Of a stretch of 64,000 nucleotides of DNA, positions 8,604 through 16,274 are shown piece after piece. The DNA is taken from positions 25,526 through 89,525 of the forward strand of contig JBBPYD010000066.1 of NCBI GenBank assembly GCA_038200305.1. The letters run 5' to 3'. Origin of the DNA: JANXXV01 sp038200305 (lineage in GTDB: Bacteria; Acidobacteriota; Terriglobia; Bryobacterales; Bryobacteraceae). The position numbers and the translations under genes were made by a program. The notes below the pieces were generated by a model. That model had not been told where the DNA came from, did not search any database, and saw nothing but the letters and a program-made list of their open reading frames with translations. How positions within the stretch are numbered: the stretch's first letter is position 1; each line of letters begins with the position of its first letter.

Positions 8604-10625
8604 ATGAAACTTCCCGTTATTCTACTGCTGACCGCCATCTCGTCCTTCGCGCAGAGCGCCGTTGTTAGTACAGGCATTCCTCCGGCCATCAAGCCAATTC
8701 CTCCTCCCGGCGTCGCCGTCTCGCCGTCTGACCAGAAGGAACTCGAAGCGGGACTCAAACGGCTGTCGGCATCGATTGAGAAGTTAAAGGACAAGCCACT
8801 GCTGCCCGATGTGCTCGTCTTCCGCGAGGCCGTGCGCTATGCGTTGACCTACAACGAATTCTTCAAGCCGGAAGAGGTCTTCCGCGCCAAGGAACTGCTG
8901 CGGCAGGGCCAGTCCCGTGCCGACGAGCTTACAAACGGTACCGCTTCCTGGACCACGGCCACCGGCCTTATCGTGCGCGGCTACGTATCGAAGATCGACC
9001 AAAGCATTCAACCGTACGGACTGGTTGTGCCTCCAACGTACTCGCCGTCGCTCCCTAATAAATGGAGGCTCGATGCCTGGTTTCACGGCCGCTCAGAGAC
9101 TCTGAGCGAAGTCAATTTCCTTTCCGACCGCCAGCGCAACCCCGGCGAATTCACGCCCGCGAATACGATCGTCCTGCACCTGTATGGACGTTACTGCAAC
9201 GCGAGCCGGTTCGCGGGAGAAGTGGATTTCTTTGAAGCGCTGGATGCTGTCAAGCGCGGCTATTCAATCGATCGGAATCGCATCGTGATCCGCGGCTTCA
9301 GCATGGGCGGCGCTTCCGCATGGGACATCGGCACTCATTATGCGGGACTTTGGGCCGCTGTGGCTCCTGGCGCCGGATTCAGTGAGACCGCGGACTTTCT
9401 AAAGATCTGGACGCGCGAGCCGGTCAAGCCCACCTGGTGGGAGCAGAAACTGTGGCATCTCTATGACGCAGTGGACTACGCCGCCAATCTGTTCAATACA
9501 GCCCTGGTCGCCTATAGCGGCGAGATCGATGGCCAGAAACAGGCTGCCGACATGATGGAGAAGAGTCTGGCCGAGGAAGGCATGCAGATGACACATGTGA
9601 TTGGCCCCAACACGCCGCACAGGTATCATCCGGATTCAAAGCCTGTGATCAACGCGAAACTCGACGCCATCGTGGAGCGCGGCCGCGATCCGTATCCGCG
9701 CAAGATCCGGTTCACCACGTGGACGCTCGCCTACAACCAAATGAAATGGGTTACGGTGGACGGCCTGGAGGAGCATTGGGAACGAGCCAGATTGGATGCC
9801 GATATCGTGGACGACAACAACGTAGATGTGCGCGCGTCAAACGTGAGCGCCTTCACGTTGGCCATTGGACCGGGTGGTTGTCCGCTCAATGTAGGCCGAA
9901 AGGCAAACGTCACCATCAACGGTCAGAAAGTGGCCGCCTCCGCCCCTATGACGGACCGCTCATGGACCGCTCATTTTGAGAAAGCGGGCCAGCGTTGGTC
10001 ATTTGTGGAGAAGCCGGCGCCGGATGGCAAACTGCACAAGACGCACGGACTGCAAGGCCCAATCGACGATGCATTCCTCGACAGCTTCATCGTGGTCCGG
10101 CCAACCGGGGAGCCGATGATTTCTGAAATCGCGCAGTGGGCCGCCAAAGAACAGGAGCATGCGATCACTGCATGGCGGAGCCAGTTCCGGGGTGACGCAC
10201 AGGTCCGCGACGACTCGCAGATCGGTGATGCGGATATCGCCGCCAGTAATCTGATCCTGTTCGGCGATCCAGGCAGCAACAAAGTACTCGCCCGCATCAT
10301 CGGCAAGCTACCCATTCAGTGGTCTAAAGATTCCATCACCATCGGACAGAAGAAGTATGCCAGCGCAACCAATGTTCCAGTGATGATCTATCCGAATCCA
10401 CTGAATCCGAAGAAATACGTGGTGATCAACAGCGGGTTCACATACCGTGAATACGATTATTTGAACAACGCGCGGCAGACCCCGAAGCTTCCCGATTACG
10501 CCGTGGTGGATATCACCACGCCACCGGATACGCGGTTCCCCGGCAAAATTGTGGATGCGGGATTCTTCAATGAGCACTGGGCATTCAAGGCCGCCCAGCG
10601 CACATCGCAGACCAGAACCGATTAA
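8604..10625 (+). CDS. Secreted prolyl-oligopeptidase-like alpha/beta hydrolase
   Basis: 673 residues from the ATG at 8604, which opens directly into a signal peptide (MKLPVILLLTAISSFAQ); an ATG four codons upstream is possible. A helical N-terminal domain (80-150) is followed by a hydrolase domain with the nucleophile motif RGFSMGGASAWD near 240 and a later PHRYHPDS segment that may hold the histidine. The C-terminal half is beta-rich without a clear family match. Similar large secreted hydrolases are frequent in Acidobacteriota and Planctomycetes and are annotated as peptidases or esterases; substrate unknown. It reads divergently from the Tat esterase. Confidence 0.8.
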   Translation: MKLPVILLLTAISSFAQSAVVSTGIPPAIKPIPPPGVAVSPSDQKELEAGLKRLSASIEKLKDKPLLPDVLVFREAVRYALTYNEFFKPEEVFRAKELLRQGQSRADELTNGTASWTTATGLIVRGYVSKIDQSIQPYGLVVPPTYSPSLPNKWRLDAWFHGRSETLSEVNFLSDRQRNPGEFTPANTIVLHLYGRYCNASRFAGEVDFFEALDAVKRGYSIDRNRIVIRGFSMGGASAWDIGTHYAGLWAAVAPGAGFSETADFLKIWTREPVKPTWWEQKLWHLYDAVDYAANLFNTALVAYSGEIDGQKQAADMMEKSLAEEGMQMTHVIGPNTPHRYHPDSKPVINAKLDAIVERGRDPYPRKIRFTTWTLAYNQMKWVTVDGLEEHWERARLDADIVDDNNVDVRASNVSAFTLAIGPGGCPLNVGRKANVTINGQKVAASAPMTDRSWTAHFEKAGQRWSFVEKPAPDGKLHKTHGLQGPIDDAFLDSFIVVRPTGEPMISEIAQWAAKEQEHAITAWRSQFRGDAQVRDDSQIGDADIAASNLILFGDPGSNKVLARIIGKLPIQWSKDSITIGQKKYASATNVPVMIYPNPLNPKKYVVINSGFTYREYDYLNNARQTPKLPDYAVVDITTPPDTRFPGKIVDAGFFNEHWAFKAAQRTSQTRTD

Positions 10626-10635
10626 AATCTTGCAC

Positions 10636-11181
10636 GTGACGAAGTGGGATGAACGATATCGTTCCGGCTACCGTAGAGATGGCGCGGCGGAGCCTGTGCT
10701 CCGGAACGCCGTGGCACAATTGCCGCCGGGTACCGCTCTCGATTTAGCATCAGGGCTGGGCCGCAACGCTTTGTATCTTGCCTCGCTCGGATGGAAGGTG
10801 ACGGCGGTGGATTCCTCTCAGGTGGCCATCGACTCTCTCCGCGATCTTGTAAACGCGCAGTGCGTGGATCTGGAGTCTTCCGATTTTCGCATTGAGCCGA
10901 ACGGCTACGATTTGATTTGCGACTGTCACTACCTGCAGCACAGTCTGTTTCCCCAGATCCGCAACGGAGTCAAAAATGGCGGGATCTTCATCGGTGTGAT
11001 CTCAATGGGGGACGATTCTTCCGCCGTGCGCCCGATGAATCCCAAGTATCTCTGCCAGCCCGGAGAACTGCGTGGCATCTTTCCGGATTGGGAAATCCTG
11101 CATTCCTATGAAGGTAAACCAGGCGGCGATGCCGGCCGACGGCGAGTTGCGGAATTGGTGGCCAGAAAACCGGCAAGGTAG
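10636..11181 (+). CDS. Class I SAM-dependent methyltransferase (TehB-like)
   Basis: About 181 residues. An upstream ATG at 10549 would overlap the hydrolase gene by 77 bases, so GTG 10636 (V-T-K-W-D-E-R-Y) or TTG 10630 is preferred. Motif I is LDLASGLGRNALYLA near residue 38, and an acidic residue ends strand 2 (VTAVDSS). YDLICDCHYLQHSLFP matches TehB/thiopurine-type methyltransferases. The family methylates small molecules such as tellurite; the substrate here is not known. It is followed by a hairpin that lies between it and the convergent DUF892 gene. Confidence 0.85.
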   Translation: MTKWDERYRSGYRRDGAAEPVLRNAVAQLPPGTALDLASGLGRNALYLASLGWKVTAVDSSQVAIDSLRDLVNAQCVDLESSDFRIEPNGYDLICDCHYLQHSLFPQIRNGVKNGGIFIGVISMGDDSSAVRPMNPKYLCQPGELRGIFPDWEILHSYEGKPGGDAGRRRVAELVARKPAR

Positions 11182-11200
11182 TGCCGGCAACAGGCAGGGA

Positions 11201-11220
11201 GGCAGGCAGGATTGCCTGCC
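11201..11220. terminator. Hairpin between convergent genes, possible bidirectional terminator
   Basis: Perfect seven-base-pair stem GGCAGGC/GCCTGCC with a six-base loop. It sits between the methyltransferase stop and the DUF892 stop. A second small hairpin (CCGGCA/TGCCGG) overlaps the methyltransferase stop codon. Neither has a clear T run, so intrinsic termination is uncertain. Confidence 0.45.
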
Positions 11221-11225
11221 CGGTG

Positions 11226-11753
11226 TTACGCTTCGATCTCTTCTTCCTCTTCCCCTTCTTCCGAAAGGCTGGAGGCTTCCTGTAACAGTGACTCTGAAAT
11301 TTCGGTCAGCTTTTTATCGGCCGCTTCTTCCTCTTTCAAAGTTTCCTGAAGCAGCTTCGCCGCTTCTTGATTTCCAAGCGCTTGCGCGAAGGTTCGCAGA
11401 GAGCCATAACCGGAGATCTCGTAATGTTCCACCTTCTGCGCGGCCATGATCAGCCCTAGATCGCCAAGTTGTTCCAGGGCGTCCTCTTCCATGGTTTCCT
11501 GACCCTCTTCAATCAGACCCTGCATTCCTTTGCACGTCTTGCTCTTCGCCTTTTCATCCATCGTCTCGAAAACCTGCTCAAGCCGCGTCACATGATTCTT
11601 GGTCTGCTCCAAGTGCTCAGTGAATGCCTGCTTCAGCTCGGCCGAAGTTGCCCCTTTGGCCATCTTCGGAAGCGCCTTAACCAACTGTTTCTCGGCGTTA
11701 TAGGCGTCTTTCAGTTCTTCTACAAATAGCTCTTCCAGCGTTTCGATTTTCAT
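11226..11753 (-). CDS. Ferritin-like DUF892 (YciE/YciF family) protein
   Basis: 175 residues, mostly helical. The ATG at 11753 has a good AGGAGA site six bases upstream, which rules out the longer upstream frame. It opens with the family signature IETLEELFVEELKDAYNAEKQ. Conserved acidic and histidine residues follow (EHLEQTKNHVTRLE; KVEHYEISGYGSL), consistent with a diiron ferritin-like four-helix bundle. The C-terminus is a run of glutamates. The family is linked to stress and stationary phase in enterobacteria; its exact role is unknown. Confidence 0.93.
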   Translation of the reverse strand: MKIETLEELFVEELKDAYNAEKQLVKALPKMAKGATSAELKQAFTEHLEQTKNHVTRLEQVFETMDEKAKSKTCKGMQGLIEEGQETMEEDALEQLGDLGLIMAAQKVEHYEISGYGSLRTFAQALGNQEAAKLLQETLKEEEAADKKLTEISESLLQEASSLSEEGEEEEEIEA

Positions 11754-11923
11754 GATGTCTCCTGTGAGCCGGTGCCCCAGCATCTTTAGTGTCGGACTCG
11801 CGCGCTGACAGAGTGTTTCACAATTAACTGCGGTGCTACTCGCAGGTAAGAGAAGTGACCGCATTACCGGGCCGTCCATATATCGAAAGAGAAGATTGTG
11901 CCCTTCCCAATGTCAGAGTCGAG

Positions 11924-12076
11924 TTAAATCCGCCCGCCGTAGGCTTCGATAATTCGCTTCACGACAGCCAAACCGATTCCCGTCCCTGGAAAGCGATCGC
12001 CGCTGTGCAGCCGTTTGAAGAGACCAACGGTTCGTTCGTGATACTCCGGGGCAATCCCAATCGAGTTTGGCATCGA
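11924..12076 (-). pseudogene. Histidine-kinase ATPase-domain relic
   Basis: A 50-codon open frame on the minus strand, without a plausible start, reads as the end of a HATPase_c domain: SIGIAPEYHERTVGLFKRLH, then FPGTGIGLAVVKRIIEAYGG and a stop at 11924. The IGI and GTGIGL pieces correspond to the G1 and G2 ATP-binding boxes. The DHp domain and N box are absent upstream, where a stop lies at 12077-12079. This is the only recognisable content in the 398-base gap between DUF892 and the dehydrogenase gene. It is probably the remains of a two-component sensor kinase. Confidence 0.8.
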
Positions 12077-12151
12077 TTAACTTATTGCACTATGAATCGA
12101 CCTGCGGCTTGCGATAAACTGGCATCCGGCGATGCCGTAGAGGAGATTTTA

Positions 12152-13147
12152 ATGAAGAAGCTGATCGCAATCGCATTGGCGTGTGTTTCGCTGGGCTTTG
12201 CCCAGAACAAAAAGATTATTGCACCCGGTATGTCCGCAAAGATGGTGCAGGAAATTCAAGCTGCCGTTCCAAACGTGACAATTATCACCGCGCGCGGACC
12301 GGAAATGGCCAAGGAGCTGGCCGATGCGGATGCGATCATCGGCGGCATTACTCCTGAACAGTTCAAAACCGCAAAGAAGCTGAAGTGGGTTCACATCTCC
12401 AGCGCAGGTGTTGAAAAGGGTCTGTTCCCCGATCTGGTGAACAGCGATGTGGTGGTGACCAGCGCGAAGATTATGTACGGGCCGCAAATTGCCGACCATG
12501 CGTTTGCTTTCCTGCTGGCGCTCACCCGCAGACTGAACCAGACGATCCCGGCGCAGAGCCAGGAAGAGTGGGGCGGCGGCCGCGACAACATGTTTGAGTT
12601 GAACGGCAAGACCGCCGTCATCATCGGAGTAGGCGGAATTGGCAGTCAGATCGCCCAGCGCGCCCATGGATTTGGCATGAAGGTGATCGGCGTCGATCCG
12701 AAGGATATTGCACCCAACAATGAGATCAACCGGGTGGTTCCCCCAGACCAGCTTGATTCCGTGATCCCGCTGGCGGACGTCGTCTTCATCTCCGCGCCGG
12801 ATACTCCCAAGAGCGAGGGCATGATGGGCGCGAAAGAGTTTGAGTTGATGAAAAAGGGTTCGTACTTCATCGCCGTGTCGCGCGGAAAGGTTTACAGCAC
12901 AAGCGGGTTGGTGAAAGCGCTGGATAGTGGAAAGCTTGCGGGTGCGGGCATCGACGTAGTGGACCCGGAACCGCTTCCTAAAGGCCATCCACTCTGGAAA
13001 TTCAAGAACATTGTGATCACTCCGCATACAGCCGGCGGATCGGACAACTTAAACGCACGGTTAACGGCCTTGGTGGAAGAAAACATCAAACGCTTTGCGG
13101 CCGGGGAACCTCTGAAGAACGTCATCAACAAGAAAGAAGGATACTGA
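12152..13147 (+). CDS. D-2-hydroxyacid dehydrogenase with a predicted signal peptide
   Basis: 331 residues from ATG 12152, preceded by AGGAGA; a longer frame opening at 11855 would run through the kinase relic and lacks a site. The NAD-binding fold is clear: VIIGVGGIGSQIAQRAHGFG, then VSRGKVYSTSGLVKAL with the substrate-binding Arg, DVVDPEPLPKGHPLW with the catalytic Glu, and ITPHTAGGS with the catalytic His. The first 17 residues (MKKLIAIALACVSLGFA) look like a cleavable signal, which is odd for an NAD enzyme. It is coupled to the next gene through an overlapping stop. Confidence 0.87.
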   Translation: MKKLIAIALACVSLGFAQNKKIIAPGMSAKMVQEIQAAVPNVTIITARGPEMAKELADADAIIGGITPEQFKTAKKLKWVHISSAGVEKGLFPDLVNSDVVVTSAKIMYGPQIADHAFAFLLALTRRLNQTIPAQSQEEWGGGRDNMFELNGKTAVIIGVGGIGSQIAQRAHGFGMKVIGVDPKDIAPNNEINRVVPPDQLDSVIPLADVVFISAPDTPKSEGMMGAKEFELMKKGSYFIAVSRGKVYSTSGLVKALDSGKLAGAGIDVVDPEPLPKGHPLWKFKNIVITPHTAGGSDNLNARLTALVEENIKRFAAGEPLKNVINKKEGY

Positions 13148-13905
13148 CGGCCGCTGGGCGCTCAGAAAAGGCGCGACCGCTGTTTGCAGGTGAGCGCGCC
13201 AATGTTTCCGGATCGCGTGCGTTTAACCGCCTGATCGCGGCAGGCGAATGGGATGCTGCGATAGATCTGGCGCTCGGGCAGATTGCCGAAGGCGCGGATC
13301 TGCTCGATATCTGCTTGATATCCCAGGACCGTGACGAATTGCGGGACGTTGAGGAGTTTTATTCCCGGATCTCGCGCCGGCCCCATCCGCCCTTAATGAT
13401 CGACACTATGAAGCCGGAGGCGATGGAGCTTGCCCTTAGCATCTGTGGTCCTAACGCCATTCTCAATTCCGCGAATCTTGCAGACCTACCGCAACTTAAT
13501 GCAGTTTGCGATTTGGCCCGTTCGCACGCGGCCAGTATCGTGGCCGGGTGCCGAGATGCGCAAGGAATGGCCACTACGCGGGAGCGCAAACTCGAGGTAA
13601 CGCTCCGGGCTGTGGATAGGATCGCCGAAAAACAAGGTATCGCGCCTGAGTACGTGATTCTGGATCTGCTGGCCTTTCCGGTTGCAACGTCGCCCGAGTA
13701 TTTTGACGAGACCGTTGCCGCAATCGAACTGATCGGCAACGCACTTCCGAACACCCGCACATTGCTCGCACTATCTAATTTCTCTTACGGTCTTCCGGAG
13801 CGCGAACGTACCGCCGTTGAAGTGAGCGCGTTAGGACGAATTACGGCGGCCGGTCTCGATATCGCGATTCTGAATACTTCCCGCCACCGGCGTGTAACCG
13901 ATTAA
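13144..13905 (+). CDS. Pterin-binding (methyl-H4folate:corrinoid methyltransferase-like) protein, apparent CTG start
   Basis: About 253 residues. The frame is homologous from near its beginning: PLFAGERANVSGSRAFNRLI and AEGADLLDICL match the start of the MetH/AcsE pterin-binding barrel. Later segments PPLMIDTMKPEAMELAL, QGMATTRERKLEVTLRAVDR, PVATSPEYFDETV and TLLALSNFSYGLPER also fit. No ATG, GTG or TTG lies between the upstream in-frame stop and this region; the first TTG (13315) would delete a conserved strand. CTG 13144 overlaps the dehydrogenase stop (CTGA) and has a GAAGGA site just upstream. Probable role is methyl transfer from a folate; no corrinoid protein gene is near. Confidence 0.75.
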   Translation: MTAAGRSEKARPLFAGERANVSGSRAFNRLIAAGEWDAAIDLALGQIAEGADLLDICLISQDRDELRDVEEFYSRISRRPHPPLMIDTMKPEAMELALSICGPNAILNSANLADLPQLNAVCDLARSHAASIVAGCRDAQGMATTRERKLEVTLRAVDRIAEKQGIAPEYVILDLLAFPVATSPEYFDETVAAIELIGNALPNTRTLLALSNFSYGLPERERTAVEVSALGRITAAGLDIAILNTSRHRRVTD

Positions 13906-13987
13906 AAGGTCACCTTGTCCCCCGCTTGAGGGATGCTGGGAATGGAGTTTATGATAACATCCGTCTCGTGTAAGGAGGCTATTCAGA

Positions 13988-16087
13988 ATGAAAGTTTACG
14001 AAGGCAAGGATATCCGCAACGTGGGCCTGGTGGGGCACGGCCATTCCGGAAAAACAATGCTCACGTCGGCTCTTCTTTATACGGCGGGCGCAACCAACCG
14101 GCTGACACGGCCCGACGAGGGAAACACCATCACCGATTTTGACGACGAGGAGATCAGCCGCAAAATCACCGTTTCCAGTGCCCTGGCAGTGGCGGAATGG
14201 AAAAAAACAAAAATCAATCTGATTGACACGCCGGGTTTTAATATATTCATCCAAGACACACGGGCTGCGTTGATGGCGGCAGACTCCGCGCTGGTGCTGG
14301 TGGACGCGGTTGCGGGAGTTGAGGTTCAAACCGAAAAAGTTTTCAGTTTCACCGAAGAGTTCCAGCTTCCACGTGCGTTTATCATTAACAAGCTGGATAG
14401 GGAGCGCGCCAGTTTTGAGCGCGCACTGGAGAGCATCCATCAGACATTTGGGCGAATTGCCATTCCCGTCCAATTGCCCATTGGGTCTGAGAAGAATTTC
14501 ACCGGCGTGGTGGATCTGGTGACGATGAAGAGTTACACGTACACCCCAGGCGGCGACGGAAAGGGCAAGGAAGGCGAGATTCCGGCGGACATGGCGGAAG
14601 CGGCTCAAGCGGCTCACGAGGCTCTGGTGGAGATGGTGGCCGAAGAGAATGACGCTCTGATGGAGGAGTTCTTTGAAAAGGGAACTCTGCCCGTGGAACA
14701 CATCATTGAAGGCATGGAAAGAGAGATCCGGGACCGGCGGCTGTTTCCGGTCCTCTGTCTGTCGGCTTATCACAACATTGGAAGCGATCTCTTGCTAAAT
14801 TTGATCGCGGACCACTTCCCCGCTCCCATTGAGCACGCTCCGCTCAAGGCCAAGTCCAACACTGGTCAAGACGTCACGCGCGAGATCAAGGACTCCGCTC
14901 CCCTCTCGGCGTTCGTCTTCAAAACGGTGGCGGACCCGTTCGCCGGGCGCGTGTCTTACTTCAAGGTCTGTTCCGGTGTGCTGAAGAACGATGAGCATCT
15001 GCAAGATGTTCGCACCGGCACCGATGAACGGCTGGCGCACGTAGGCGTGCTAATGGGCAAAACCATACAACCCGTTCCCGAGTTGCACGCCGGCGATCTG
15101 GGCGCGGTCGCCAAACTGAGAGATACGCTGACCGGCGATACCCTGTGCGCGAAGAATTCTCTGATCAGTTATCCGGCTGTGGAGGCGCCTGAGCCGTCCA
15201 TCGCCTACGCGATTGAGGCGAAGTCCAGGAACGACGAGGACCGGATGGGCAACGCGCTGCACAAGATTCTAGAGGAAGACCAGTCGCTGCGTTTTTACCG
15301 CGACCCGCAGACCAAGGAGTTTCTGCTTGCCGGCAATGGCCAGCAGCATGTGGAAATCATCGTTAGCCGGTTGAAGAAACGCTACGGCGTGGACGTCGCC
15401 TTACGCGCACCGAAGATTCCGTACCGCGAGACGATCCGTGGAAAGGCCGAGGTGCAGGGGCGGCACAAGAAACAGACCGGCGGTCACGGCCAGTTCGGCG
15501 ATTGCTGGATACGGATGGAGCCATTGCCGCGCGGCGCGAGGTTTGAATTTGCCAACGAGGTTTTCGGCGGAGCAATCCCAAAGAACTTCATTCCGGCAAT
15601 CGAGAAAGGAATCCTGGAGACGGCAGCCATCGGCTACTTGGCCGGATTTCCAGTGGTCGACTTTAAGGTGACCGTCTTCGATGGCTCCTATCATGACGTC
15701 GACTCCTCCGAAATGGCGTTTAAGCTGGCGGCTCGTAAGGCATTCAAACTGGCCATGCAGCAAGCCAAGCCAAGTTTGCTGGAACCGGTAATGAATGTGG
15801 AAATACAGGCTCCGGTGGAGTACGCTGGCGATCTAATGGGCGACATGAACGGCCGGCGGGGCCGTATTTCTGGAATGGATACGAAGGGCGGAACGCAGAT
15901 CATCCGCGCGCAAGTCCCCATGTCGGAAATGCTCAATTATCAAAACGATCTGATCTCGATGACCCAGGGACGCGCGTCGTACCATATGGAGTTCGATCAT
16001 TACGACTACGTGCCATCCCTGCAAGCCGACAAAATCATCGCCGCAGCGAAGGCGGCGCGAGCTGGCGAAGAAGAGGAAGAAGAGTAA
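13988..16087 (+). CDS. fusA2: Elongation factor G paralogue (EF-G2 type)
   Basis: 699 residues; ATG 13988 follows a strong AAGGAGG site. The GTPase boxes are G1 GHGHSGKT (residues 17-24), G3 DTPGF near 78, and G4 NKLD near 133, followed by EF-G domains II-V. It departs from the canonical FusA P-loop and ends in a run of glutamates. These traits fit the second EF-G seen in Acidobacteriota, Deinococcus-Thermus and others, whose role in elongation or ribosome recycling is not settled. No rpsL/rpsG/tuf cluster accompanies it, which also argues for a paralogue. A terminator-like hairpin follows. Confidence 0.9.
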   Translation: MKVYEGKDIRNVGLVGHGHSGKTMLTSALLYTAGATNRLTRPDEGNTITDFDDEEISRKITVSSALAVAEWKKTKINLIDTPGFNIFIQDTRAALMAADSALVLVDAVAGVEVQTEKVFSFTEEFQLPRAFIINKLDRERASFERALESIHQTFGRIAIPVQLPIGSEKNFTGVVDLVTMKSYTYTPGGDGKGKEGEIPADMAEAAQAAHEALVEMVAEENDALMEEFFEKGTLPVEHIIEGMEREIRDRRLFPVLCLSAYHNIGSDLLLNLIADHFPAPIEHAPLKAKSNTGQDVTREIKDSAPLSAFVFKTVADPFAGRVSYFKVCSGVLKNDEHLQDVRTGTDERLAHVGVLMGKTIQPVPELHAGDLGAVAKLRDTLTGDTLCAKNSLISYPAVEAPEPSIAYAIEAKSRNDEDRMGNALHKILEEDQSLRFYRDPQTKEFLLAGNGQQHVEIIVSRLKKRYGVDVALRAPKIPYRETIRGKAEVQGRHKKQTGGHGQFGDCWIRMEPLPRGARFEFANEVFGGAIPKNFIPAIEKGILETAAIGYLAGFPVVDFKVTVFDGSYHDVDSSEMAFKLAARKAFKLAMQQAKPSLLEPVMNVEIQAPVEYAGDLMGDMNGRRGRISGMDTKGGTQIIRAQVPMSEMLNYQNDLISMTQGRASYHMEFDHYDYVPSLQADKIIAAAKAARAGEEEEEE

Positions 16088-16099
16088 TTTCGTTCCGAT

Positions 16100-16152
16100 G
16101 ATGCGGGGCACTTGGAAAGCCGCTGCTCCGCATCCTTCACTCGGGCTTTTTT
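16100..16152 (+). terminator. Probable intrinsic terminator of the EF-G gene
   Basis: An 11-base-pair stem (16100-16110 with 16124-16134, one G-T pair) encloses a 13-base loop. After a short spacer comes a T run ending at about 16152. It lies 12 bases after the EF-G stop. The 120 bases from here to the next gene hold nothing else I can name. Confidence 0.6.
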
Positions 16153-16274
16153 ACCATTCCACCCCTTCTTTGTACCATTTGACCCTCCTCTGCTTCATCT
16201 TGACCCGTTCTCTCAAATGGGTTACAGTGAGAACCTGGACGGTGGTTAAATCCTCGAATGTTTAAAAGGCGAGA

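Noticed and set aside
12149..13027. Minus-strand open frame of 292 codons
   Set aside because: Antisense to the D-2-hydroxyacid dehydrogenase, which has full catalytic motifs.
13979..14773. Minus-strand open frame of 264 codons
   Set aside because: Antisense to the GTPase domain of EF-G; no motif of its own.
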